A DNA stretch of 6,440 bases, from the NCBI GenBank assembly GCA_031269135.1, contig JAISZP010000250.1, positions 1 through 6,440 on the forward strand, read 5' to 3'. The position numbers and the translations under genes are program-made. Origin of the DNA: Deltaproteobacteria bacterium (GTDB lineage Bacteria > Desulfobacterota > Desulfarculia > Adiutricales > Adiutricaceae). Below, piece by piece: positions 1 to 5,714 of the stretch. How positions within the stretch are numbered: the first letter of the stretch is position 1; every line of letters begins with the position of its first letter. The notes beneath the pieces are model-generated. The model was not told the origin of the DNA, did not search any database, and saw only the letters and a program-made list of their open reading frames with translations.

Positions 1-845
1 GCGGCAATCCTGGCCCCTAAGGCGTGCGCCTCGGCGACCGTAAGACGCGCGTCGATGACGAGATCGACTATGACCATGCGAAACGGGCCGGAACGACGGG
101 TGCGAAGTCTACGGTATCCGTGAACCTTAGGAGTCATTTCTTTGATGTGATCTTTAATTAATTGTAGTTCGGCTGGAGTGAGGCTGTGGTCGACCAGGCA
201 AGCGGCGGCGTCCCATCCGAGAGAGATGCCGGTTTTGATTATGAGCATGGCGACGGCAAGGGCGCATAAACCGTCGATTCTGGATAAATTCAAAGAAGGA
301 TCGATGGCCCTTCCGATTTCAACCGTCAGCAGGGCCACAAAGATGCCGCTTGAGGTATAAACATCGGTCCTGAGGTGCCAGCCGTCAGCCGTCAAGGCCG
401 GAGAACCCGTCAGGGCGCCGACTTTAAACAAGTAGTTTGAAATCACTATGTTCACGATAGTGGAGATGAGCATCACCGCAAGGCCAAGATGAAGCGAGGG
501 GAGTTCCCTGCCGGCGATCAAACCCTCTATTGATTGCCTGACGATGAACAGGCCTCCGACGACAATCAAAAGCGCTTCAAAGAGGGCCGCCAGGTTTTCG
601 GTCTTGCCGTGCCCGAACGGGTGGTCGTAATCAGGCGGGGAATCAGAGACCTTAACCGCTCCCCAGGCCATAAACGAGGCCATAAGATCGAGAAAAGAGT
701 GAACAGCCTCTGAAATAATGGCCACCGACCCTGAAAGCCAACCAGCGATGAGCTTTATGACGATCAGGCCCGAATTCGAAGCGATGGAAACGACCGCGCA
801 TCTTGTCTTGCTGGGAACGACAGCGTTGGAGGACTCTTTACTCAT
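1..845 (-). CDS. Cation diffusion facilitator (CDF) family metal transporter, C-terminus beyond the window
   Basis: An inner-membrane divalent metal/proton antiporter of the CDF family, expected to export Zn2+ or a similar ion from the cytoplasm. The reading frame is open from the ATG at 845 to the window edge, giving 281 residues of a family usually about 300 long. Visible hallmarks are SEAVHSFLD (H49, D53) in the second membrane helix, the loop PPDYDHPFGHGKTEN (about 70-84), and ADGWHLRTD (H157, D161) in the fifth helix. These give an HxxxD/HxxxD metal site, a pattern known from Zn2+-type members, but the substrate is inferred. From about residue 220 the sequence resembles the cytoplasmic dimerisation domain (MVIVDLVID...LTVAEAHALG). 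The start codon overlaps the stop of the upstream SPOR-like gene in ATGA. Only a weak GGGG precedes it, so translation probably depends on coupling. Family certain; metal uncertain. Confidence 0.93.
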   Translation of the reverse strand, partial: MSKESSNAVVPSKTRCAVVSIASNSGLIVIKLIAGWLSGSVAIISEAVHSFLDLMASFMAWGAVKVSDSPPDYDHPFGHGKTENLAALFEALLIVVGGLFIVRQSIEGLIAGRELPSLHLGLAVMLISTIVNIVISNYLFKVGALTGSPALTADGWHLRTDVYTSSGIFVALLTVEIGRAIDPSLNLSRIDGLCALAVAMLIIKTGISLGWDAAACLVDHSLTPAELQLIKDHIKEMTPKVHGYRRLRTRRSGPFRMVIVDLVIDARLTVAEAHALGARIA

Positions 846-1519
846 AAGCCCCGGCGGACCATCAGATCCTTCACCTTCGGCTTGATCTCCAAGGCCGCCG
901 ACTCAGCCTCAAGTTTGGTGTCGAAAGGACCCAAAGCCAACGTCCACATGCCGCTTTTTAAAAGAGGAAAGGCGTCAGTGTCCAATAGTTCAAACTCAAG
1001 ACCCTTCTTTTTGTAGCGGGCCTGAGACTGCTCGGCCTCAGTCCTCGCCCTTTTGGGGATCGATTCCACGATGACCAGCCAGACCTGCGGCGGGGCGACC
1101 TCAATCTCGGCGGTGGGCGGAGAAACGGCCTGGGTCAAGCTGGAACCCGCGGACTGAGTAGTGCCGCCGGTCGATGTAGCGCTAGCGCCCGAAGCGGCGG
1201 CTGAGTTTTCGGCGCCGGAATTCGCCTGGGAAGGCTGGGCGTCAGTCGTCGTCGTCGGCTCGGTCTGCGGTTGTTGATTGGTTTGAGCAACCGTCGGCGC
1301 GGCATTCTTCGCCTCCAACAACTCTTTTGGAATTGGTGGAGAACCCAGCCAAACCACTATGCCATAGGCGATTGCTACAGCTATCAGCCAAGAGAGGATC
1401 GACAGCTCCAATATCGGTCCCTTGTGGAGGACACGGGATTGGTAGCGTGACTTTTTCCTGCTCCTGGAAAACTTGCGGCACAAGTAGCGGCCAGGGGCCA
1501 GAAACAGGTCTTTAAGCAT
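842..1519 (-). CDS. Single-pass membrane protein with C-terminal SPOR-like domain
   Basis: A 225-residue protein with bitopic envelope architecture. Residues 1-36 are strongly basic and presumably cytoplasmic. Residues about 38-59 (LSILSWLIAVAIAYGIVVWLG) form one membrane helix. Residues about 66-140 are a low-complexity linker rich in Ala, Ser, Thr, Gln and Pro. Residues about 145-225 resemble a SPOR domain, with VWLVIVESIPKRARTEAEQ at its start and WTLALGPFDTKLEAESAAL near its end. SPOR domains bind denuded peptidoglycan glycans, often at division sites, so a periplasmic cell-wall role is inferred. The domain call rests on pattern, not on a profile search. The ATG at 1519 is chosen because GAGGTG lies seven bases upstream. 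Its stop overlaps the CDF transporter start by four bases. There is no obvious functional link between the two; joint transcription from the promoter at 1634-1663 is likely. Confidence 0.8.
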   Translation of the reverse strand: MLKDLFLAPGRYLCRKFSRSRKKSRYQSRVLHKGPILELSILSWLIAVAIAYGIVVWLGSPPIPKELLEAKNAAPTVAQTNQQPQTEPTTTTDAQPSQANSGAENSAAASGASATSTGGTTQSAGSSLTQAVSPPTAEIEVAPPQVWLVIVESIPKRARTEAEQSQARYKKKGLEFELLDTDAFPLLKSGMWTLALGPFDTKLEAESAALEIKPKVKDLMVRRGL

Positions 1520-1525
1520 CTCGCT

Positions 1526-1627
1526 TCACCTCGAGCCTTTAATAGGCTCTTGTCTAGTAGGCTCTCGTCCAGACCTCGAAGAGGCCTTCAGCAGCCTTGA
1601 GTACAAGGTGTCAAAAAATATTTTCAT
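1526..1627 (-). CDS. Possible leaderless 33-codon leader ORF
   Basis: A short frame reading MKIFFDTLYSRLL at its start and ending EPIKGSR. It is basic and has no recognised domain. Its ATG at 1627 falls exactly where transcription would begin, six bases after the TATAAT at 1634-1639, so the transcript would carry essentially no leader. The TGA at 1526-1528 sits inside the Shine-Dalgarno GAGGTGAAG of the SPOR-like gene, six bases before that gene's ATG, a geometry typical of translational coupling. The same frame continues upstream to a TTG at 1711, but that start has no Shine-Dalgarno and lies upstream of the promoter, so the short form is preferred. A 12-base imperfect direct repeat (1543-1554 and 1558-1569, period 15, 11 of 12 identical) gives the internal peptide repeat REPTR/QEPIK. 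It may instead be untranslated 5' leader. Confidence 0.35.
   Translation of the reverse strand: MKIFFDTLYSRLLKASSRSGREPTRQEPIKGSR
1533..1549 (-). promoter_or_regulatory. Small hairpin just upstream of the SPOR-gene ribosome binding site
   Basis: GAGCCT (1533-1538) and AGGCTC (1544-1549) form a perfect 6-bp stem with a 5-base loop. On the minus-strand mRNA it ends next to the GAGGTG Shine-Dalgarno of the SPOR-like gene and lies within the last codons of the mini-ORF. Ribosomes finishing the mini-ORF would melt it. A role in controlling initiation is inference. Confidence 0.4.
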
Positions 1628-1633
1628 ATAACG

Positions 1634-1663
1634 ATTATACCCTCTTGCTTTAGTTAAAGTCAA
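1634..1663 (-). promoter_or_regulatory. Sigma-70-type promoter for the mini-ORF/SPOR/CDF unit
   Basis: Reading the minus strand, TTGACT (1658-1663) and a perfect TATAAT (1634-1639) are separated by 18 bases. This is 11 of 12 matches to the -35/-10 consensus and the best promoter visible in the window. The predicted start is at about 1627, upstream of the SPOR-like gene and downstream of the acetyltransferase gene, so the two units are probably separately transcribed. Confidence 0.75.
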
Positions 1664-1972
1664 CCTCCGGCTAAGAAATTTCGCCTTAATTCGCTTCAAT
1701 TGGTCTTCCAAAGGTAAGATGTAAGACTACTGTTCAGAATTTCAGCGACAAACTAAAGCGCTCGCCAAATAGAGAGCTGTCTAACCCAAATCTATAAGGC
1801 GCTTAGACTCGCAAGAGCGTTAATCAAAATATCTTTTATGACATTTTATGTTGATAAAATCCATTTTTATCAAATATTAAGCCGACAATTCAGATTACAT
1901 ATCGACAAAGCTTGTTTAAACTGTTTTAATAACATTAAGCTAAAAAATATTTATTTCATGTGAATATCGACA
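1664..1972. other. AT-rich non-coding interval between the SPOR promoter and the acetyltransferase gene
   Basis: I see no gene here. The 3' part, from about 1820, is very AT-rich and continues the low-GC composition of the acetyltransferase 3' half. It contains a 9-bp inverted repeat (1851-1873), a GTTTAAAC palindrome (1914-1921) and a 9-base direct repeat ATATCGACA at 1899-1907 and 1964-1972, the second copy ending next to the acetyltransferase stop codon. No GC-rich hairpin with a T-tract marks a terminator for the acetyltransferase. Confidence 0.6.
1851..1873. repeat. AT-rich inverted repeat
   Basis: TTGATAAAA (1851-1859) and TTTTATCAA (1865-1873) are perfect 9-bp inverted repeats around a 5-base loop. 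The stem has one GC pair, so it is weak as an RNA terminator. It could be a dimeric protein-binding site or chance structure in AT-rich DNA. Confidence 0.35.
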
Positions 1973-2440
1973 TTACAATATTTTCTGCATATAAGAAAAT
2001 CTGAAATGAGGCTTAAGATCTTCCTCTTTATATATTTTATAATTATTTTTAAGATATAAATTTAAAGCTTTTATATTTTGATCTCTGGTGTGTATCTTAT
2101 AAGTATTAGATGGAAGCTCTGTTTCAATTGCTGTTAAAAGCTTTTGACCTAAACCTTTACCTTGACAATTTGGATCAACAACTAATTTAGAGATAAAGGT
2201 AACATCTTCTACTTTCTCACCACGCACAGAACCAATGATACGTCCGGTTTCGTCGGTGGCCTGTAAAAACGTGAATGTTTCAAACTCGCGAATCAAGTCG
2301 TCGAGCGTTTGCACTAAGGGTCCTATCGTAAAATCGTTAATGAATTCAGCCTCTTCCCAAAAAGCCTTTTTTTGGAGTTCCAAAATCAGCGGTAGAGCGT
2401 CTTTCTGGGCGGGTTGAATCGTAATCTCCGAACTGGTCAT
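1973..2440 (-). CDS. GNAT family N-acetyltransferase
   Basis: A 155-residue cytoplasmic acetyltransferase expected to move an acetyl group from acetyl-CoA to an unknown amine. The acetyl-CoA-binding motif A is visible as SKLVVDPNCQGKGLGQKLL, with Q93-G94-K95-G96-L97-G98 matching the family QxxGxG. The later NIKALNLYLKNNYK (about 122-135) fits the conserved C-terminal part. Length is normal for a single-domain GNAT. The ATG at 2440 is supported by TGAGG five bases upstream. The gene stands alone, divergent from the VIT/VWA gene across 780 bases, so context gives no substrate. By hand count the segment 2221-2440 (residues 1 to about 73) is about 46% GC, while 1981-2220 is about 27% GC, with an abrupt boundary. 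This suggests a chimeric or recombined gene, although the frame is intact. Confidence 0.88.
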   Translation of the reverse strand: MTSSEITIQPAQKDALPLILELQKKAFWEEAEFINDFTIGPLVQTLDDLIREFETFTFLQATDETGRIIGSVRGEKVEDVTFISKLVVDPNCQGKGLGQKLLTAIETELPSNTYKIHTRDQNIKALNLYLKNNYKIYKEEDLKPHFRFSYMQKIL

Positions 2441-2646
2441 AAAAACCTCATCGTCATAATAAATCTCTTTGTCTAAGCAAAGAAAAAGGTCAAAACCAAG
2501 TAAATGCGGCTATTGAATAGGCAATTGAATGCGGCAGAGGGAGCGAGTCGGTCGGCGCTTGATCGGGTCTAAACGAATCCATTAAATTTCTCGCTTGCCT
2601 CGTGTTATTATGCCACTGCGGCAGCGCAAACTCAACATCATTTTAC

Positions 2647-2662
2647 GTTTAGGATCCTAAAC
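2647..2662. promoter_or_regulatory. Perfect 16-bp palindrome, possible operator
   Basis: GTTTAGGATCCTAAAC is an exact palindrome with no central spacer. It lies in the divergent gap, about 207 bases upstream of the acetyltransferase start and 559 bases upstream of the VIT/VWA start. Its symmetry suits a dimeric regulator, but no regulator gene is present and no second copy was seen. Confidence 0.35.
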
Positions 2663-2795
2663 AGCTCAAAGGGCCGCAAATTGAGGCGTCAAAACAAACA
2701 TTGGGCAAGCGAAAATAAACCGGCAACAAAGATAAACCGACAAAAAGGGCTATCCATACGACAGGGCTAAAGCTGCGCCTTCCGACATCGATAGT

Positions 2796-2916
2796 CCGCC
2801 TTGCGAAGTAAACCGCCTTGCTCGGCAATCCGCCTAACCCGTCAAGCCGCTAGCGCAACAATTCGGCCTAACCTGGCAAGCCCCTAGCCTAGCGCAATCC
2901 GGCCTAGCTTGACAAT
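2796..2916. repeat. Degenerate 17-bp tandem repeat array, seven units
   Basis: Seven consecutive units begin at 2796, 2813, 2830, 2847, 2864, 2881 and 2899. The first five are 17 bases and the last two 18. A rough consensus is CCGCCTAGCNNGNCAAT. Units 1 and 2 share CCGCCTTGC, and units 3 and 5 share CCTAACC and a CAAG end. Units 6 and 7 carry CCTAGC and a CAAT end, and unit 4 diverges most. Two further units in the same style (2720-2736 and 2737-2753, both starting CCG) and an 18-base unit (2778-2795) extend a weaker periodicity upstream. The units abut with no spacers, so this is not CRISPR. Function unknown. Confidence 0.65.
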
Positions 2917-3135
2917 CCTGAGCCGCCCAACTGTCGGTAACGGCAAAAAAAACGCGACAGAAGCTCAGAGAGTCTAATTTTATTCTGTGGACCACCTATT
3001 AGTTATTTTTTCTTTAAAAATTATTAAAAAACTGCTAAAGTTATTTTCTAAGCCCTTATTGCTAAATATGGCGTTTCATGCAACGAGAACTACCGCTTGA
3101 TAGCCTAGCGATCTTCAGCGATTGAATTCACCCGA

Positions 3136-3200
3136 CCGTCCGTCATTAAACCGTTCGTCGCCAAACCATTTCGTCATTAAACCGTCCGTCGCCAAACCGT
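3136..3200. repeat. 15/16-bp tandem repeats directly upstream of the VIT/VWA gene
   Basis: Four units start at 3136, 3151, 3166 and 3182, each CC(G/A)T..CGTC(ATT/GCC)AAA, with a partial fifth at 3197. They alternate in type (CATTAAA, CGCCAAA, CATTAAA, CGCCAAA), so a higher-order 31-base unit (3141-3171 and 3172-3202) repeats with 29 of 31 positions identical. The array ends about 10 bases before the GAGGT ribosome binding site and so probably lies in the promoter or 5' leader. Copy-number change here could alter expression; this is inference. Confidence 0.8.
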
Positions 3201-3220
3201 TTACGTTATAGAGGTAAAAT

Positions 3221-5404
3221 ATGCGTTTTCCTTTCATCGCTTTTCTTTCGGTTTTATCTTCCTTGCTTGTGCTGTGTTTGTTTTCTCAGGCAATGGCTCA
3301 GAAAATCCTACCCACTGATCCCAAAGTTGATGTATCGTCGCCATTGAAGGCGGTGTCGGTTGAACTTTTCGTCGATATCGACGGGCAAAAGGCTCACGCA
3401 AGGCTCAAACACAAAGTGAAGAATTCTTCTTCCTCCCCGCAGGAACTCGACTTCATGATGCCTCTTCCCCTCGAAGGCGCTGTGACGGACTTGATTTTGG
3501 TCGCCAACGGGCAGGAAATGGTCGGCAACATCTACTCGAAAGAAGAGGCTTTCGGCATCTACCAAGAGATTGTCCAAAGACGACGCGACCCCGCTCTTTT
3601 AGAGTACGCCGGCCGAGGTCTATACCGAGCCAGGGTCTTTCCTGTCCCAGCCGGCGAGACCATCACCTTGGAACTCTCCATGGATTATCTGCTTCCGAAA
3701 GAAAGCGGCAAAGTGACTTTTCACTACCCTCTTTCCAACCCATTGACGAAGGGACATACTTTAGACAGCCAAGAGGTTTTGGTGAACCTCAAAGGAGAAT
3801 CGATCGGAGGGATCTATTCCCCCACCGAGGATGCGGTGATTGCCGCCAACAGCGGCGGGGCGACTGTTTCTCTTAAAAAATCTCAATCGGCGGCTATTTC
3901 TGATTTTAAACTCTATTTTCAACAAGACGCCGGTCCATTGGGCGGTTTGATCCTGAGCCATAAGCCAAGCGATGAAGACGGCTTTTTTCTCTTTTTGGCC
4001 GAACCTAACGCCCAGCAAAAAACCAAGATAATCCCCAAAACGGTCATCTTCATTCTCGACTGCTCCGGCTCGATGGCGGGCGTCAAATTCGAGCAGGCTC
4101 AAGGGGCTTTGCGGTTTGTGCTGGAACGGCTCAATCAGGAAGATAATTTCAATTTAGTGACTTTTGAATCGACCGTAGACACCTTTAAACCTGAAAACTT
4201 CCCGATGAATCCTGAAAACCGCAATCAGGCTTTGGACTACATCGACAACCTTCGGCCCGGCGGCGCCACCAACATCGAGGGCGCCTTAAAATGGGCTTTC
4301 AAGCTGGTCAATTCAGGTCAACCGACATATGTGATCTTTTTGACGGACGGAGAGGCCACGGAGGGAGAAACCGGGGAAATGGCGCTGTACAAGATCTTCG
4401 AGAGCTTAAATACCGATAAAGACGCCAAATTCTTCTCTTTCGGAGTCGGCTATGACGTAAACTCGCGACTCTTGGAGCGTCTGTCGAGCCAAGCTCACGG
4501 CTTTTGCACTTTCATCGGCGAACAAGAAAACCTTGAAGAAAAGGTGTCTTTGTTTTTCTCCAAGATGTCGACTCCGGTGCTGACCAGCCCTGAACTTACA
4601 ATATCGACTAAGACCAACCGACTTATTCCAGCCAAACTTCCCGACATTTTCATGGGAGGTCAGACGTTGGTGGTCGGTCGTTACCCCAAAGGCGGAGAGG
4701 TCACTTTTAAACTCAGCGGCAAAGACGCCGAAGACGACGTGGTCTTCAGCTATCCGGCGCAGCTGACTTCCCAGCCGAACGACGGTGGAGAGTTCGTCGC
4801 CCAGCTCTGGGCGCAAAGGCGCATAGGCGAGTTGATCGAACAGATAGATCTCGGCGGACAAAACTCCGAACTGGCCGAAGAACTGCTTAATCTCTCGAAA
4901 CGTTACGGGATAATGACTCCTTACACCAGCTTTTTGGCCTTGGAAAACCAGTCGCTGACGGATGTCGAGCTGCAGCAAAACAAAACCCGGCAAAACCTGG
5001 GAGCTCTTTCGGAAGTCACCGGCTCTTGGGCGAACGAACAGAGAAGCGAAAAGGAAGCTTATAAAAGCTCTGCAATGGCGGCGCCTGCGCCGGCGGCTGA
5101 CGCAATCCAGTCCGATCTTCACCGGTTTGGCGGCGAAGAAAGCGATTACGCCATTGAAAATATAAATCCCCCTGTGAATTTAGCCGGACGCGCCTTTTTC
5201 AATAAACAGGGACAATGGCTTGAAGGTTCGCTTACCGAGGAAAGCATAAAAAACGCCACCGTGGTGGAGAAATTTTCTGAGGATTACTTCAAACTGGCCG
5301 GCCGTCTAAACTCAAGCCAGATGGTCTGGCTGACCCAGAGCGAACCGATCATCTTCAACTTTGAAGGCGTCGACTATTTAGTTCAAAACCCAAAAGATAG
5401 CTGA
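3221..5404 (+). CDS. Exported VIT and VWA domain protein (inter-alpha-trypsin-inhibitor heavy-chain-like)
   Basis: A 727-residue exported protein. Residues 1-26 are a signal peptide with a hydrophobic core and a probable cleavage after SQAMA. A VIT domain spans about 36-160 (IYSKEEAFGIYQEIVQRRRDPALLEYAGRGLYRARVFPVP). A VWA domain spans about 272-450 with a complete MIDAS metal site: D280, S282 and S284 in DCSGS, T350 in GGATNI, and D376 in LTDGE. The family-typical segment LSKRYGIMTPYTSFLALE lies at 558-575. After a linker with an Ala/Pro patch (618-627), residues about 655-722 (RAFFNKQGQWLEGS...VVEKFSEDYFKLAG) match the small C-terminal module common in this family. There is no C-terminal membrane helix or sortase motif, so it is probably periplasmic or secreted. 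MIDAS sites bind Mg2+ and protein ligands; the ligand here is unknown. The ATG at 3221 has GAGG six bases upstream. It appears monocistronic. Confidence 0.92.
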   Translation: MRFPFIAFLSVLSSLLVLCLFSQAMAQKILPTDPKVDVSSPLKAVSVELFVDIDGQKAHARLKHKVKNSSSSPQELDFMMPLPLEGAVTDLILVANGQEMVGNIYSKEEAFGIYQEIVQRRRDPALLEYAGRGLYRARVFPVPAGETITLELSMDYLLPKESGKVTFHYPLSNPLTKGHTLDSQEVLVNLKGESIGGIYSPTEDAVIAANSGGATVSLKKSQSAAISDFKLYFQQDAGPLGGLILSHKPSDEDGFFLFLAEPNAQQKTKIIPKTVIFILDCSGSMAGVKFEQAQGALRFVLERLNQEDNFNLVTFESTVDTFKPENFPMNPENRNQALDYIDNLRPGGATNIEGALKWAFKLVNSGQPTYVIFLTDGEATEGETGEMALYKIFESLNTDKDAKFFSFGVGYDVNSRLLERLSSQAHGFCTFIGEQENLEEKVSLFFSKMSTPVLTSPELTISTKTNRLIPAKLPDIFMGGQTLVVGRYPKGGEVTFKLSGKDAEDDVVFSYPAQLTSQPNDGGEFVAQLWAQRRIGELIEQIDLGGQNSELAEELLNLSKRYGIMTPYTSFLALENQSLTDVELQQNKTRQNLGALSEVTGSWANEQRSEKEAYKSSAMAAPAPAADAIQSDLHRFGGEESDYAIENINPPVNLAGRAFFNKQGQWLEGSLTEESIKNATVVEKFSEDYFKLAGRLNSSQMVWLTQSEPIIFNFEGVDYLVQNPKDS

Positions 5405-5420
5405 CGGCGAAGAGCCGAAG

Positions 5421-5450
5421 CTTTAGTTTTAGCTTTAGCTTTAGCTTTAA
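5421..5450. repeat. Hexamer tandem array (CTTTAG), five units
   Basis: Units of CTTTAG start at 5421, 5427 (TTTTAG), 5433, 5439 and 5445 (CTTTAA). The array starts 17 bases after the stop of the VIT/VWA gene. A short CGGC/GCCG stem (5405-5408 and 5414-5417) precedes this T-rich run and could act as a weak terminator, but the stem is only 4 bp. Confidence 0.8.
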
Positions 5451-5477
5451 GAAAACATGATCTTGTTTCGATCGTCA

Positions 5478-5537
5478 AGCGTCAAGCTTTAAGCTTTAAG
5501 CTTTAAGCATTAAGCATTAAGCATTAAGCGTTAAGCG
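5478..5537. repeat. Heptamer tandem array (AGCNTTA), eight units plus a partial
   Basis: Eight 7-base units start at 5478: one AGCGTCA, three AGCTTTA, three AGCATTA and one AGCGTTA, then a partial AGCG. Variants are grouped in blocks that differ mainly at the fourth base, as expected if the array grew by stepwise duplication of mutated units. The motif resembles the adjacent 6-base array but has a different period. Non-coding. Confidence 0.88.
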
Positions 5538-5566
5538 CCGCTCGGTCAGTCTTAGCGGAGCCTTGT

Positions 5567-5641
5567 CCTGAACCTGAACCTGCTGGAACGGCCCGGAAAC
5601 TGCCCGGAAACGGCACGGTAACTGCCAGGAAACAACACCGG
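5567..5641. repeat. Hexamer run followed by an 11-bp tandem array
   Basis: CCTGAA, CCTGAA and CCTGCT (5567-5584) form a three-unit hexamer run. From 5587 five 11-base units follow: AACGGCCCGGA, AACTGCCCGGA, AACGGCACGGT, AACTGCCAGGA and the diverged AACAACACCGG. The alternation CGG/CTG/CGG/CTG at unit starts hints at an original 22-base duplication. Non-coding, GC-rich, between the convergent VIT/VWA and trpA genes. Confidence 0.75.
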
Positions 5642-5678
5642 TTCCGCTCCATTTTCGGAGGCTGTGCGCAAACCGCAG

Positions 5679-5701
5679 GCGCTTGTCCGTCAGGCAAGCG
5701 C
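5679..5701 (-). terminator. GC-rich hairpin downstream of trpA, possible weak terminator
   Basis: GCGCTTG (5679-5685) and CAAGCGC (5695-5701) form a perfect 7-bp stem with a 9-base loop, 13 bases beyond the trpA stop. The downstream minus strand has only a short TTT and no real U-tract, so intrinsic termination is uncertain. Confidence 0.4.
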
Positions 5702-5714
5702 TTGGGACGGCGGC

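Larger units (their letters stand above)
2441..3220. other. Long divergent intergenic region with repeats and an AT-rich stretch
   Basis: No convincing gene or structural RNA is visible in these 780 bases. In order the interval holds a small direct repeat AATGCGGC (2503-2510, 2528-2535), a perfect 16-bp palindrome (2647-2662), a degenerate 17-bp tandem array (core 2796-2916), a very AT-rich stretch (about 2976-3070, with 3001-3060 about 18% GC) and a 15/16-bp tandem array (3136-3200). Promoters for the acetyltransferase and the VIT/VWA gene must lie here, but I see no match good enough to place one. Confidence 0.7.

Noticed and set aside
1242..1481. A 79-codon frame overlapping the SPOR-like gene in another frame
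   Set aside because: It covers the low-complexity linker of the SPOR-like gene, where GC-rich repetitive codons keep other frames open by chance.
1628..1711. N-terminal extension of the mini-ORF to a TTG at 1711
   Set aside because: There is no Shine-Dalgarno before the TTG, and it lies upstream of the strong promoter at 1634-1663, so the main transcript would not include it.
1899..1972. Target-site duplication from the 9-base repeat ATATCGACA
   Set aside because: The copies are only 65 bases apart and enclose no inverted termini or transposase, so chance in AT-rich DNA is more likely.
2471..2490. Terminator or operator from the TCTTTG/CAAAGA inverted repeat upstream of the acetyltransferase
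   Set aside because: The stem is 6 bp and AT-rich, and such structures are expected by chance in this composition.
2796..2916. CRISPR array
   Set aside because: The 17-bp units are contiguous with no unique spacers, too short and too variable, and no cas gene is present.
2720..3070. Replication origin with iterons
   Set aside because: The repeats are too degenerate for typical iterons, no rep or dnaA gene is present, and the only DnaA-box-like match (TGTGGACCA at 2986-2994) differs at two positions from the consensus.
3761..4102. A 113-codon minus-strand frame antisense to the VIT/VWA gene
   Set aside because: It lies entirely within a well-supported coding region and shows no domain or plausible start site.
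4406..5122. A 238-codon open frame on the minus strand inside the VIT/VWA gene
   Set aside because: It is antisense to a gene with clear domains, and its translation is Arg/Phe-rich without a recognisable motif, as expected of a shadow frame.
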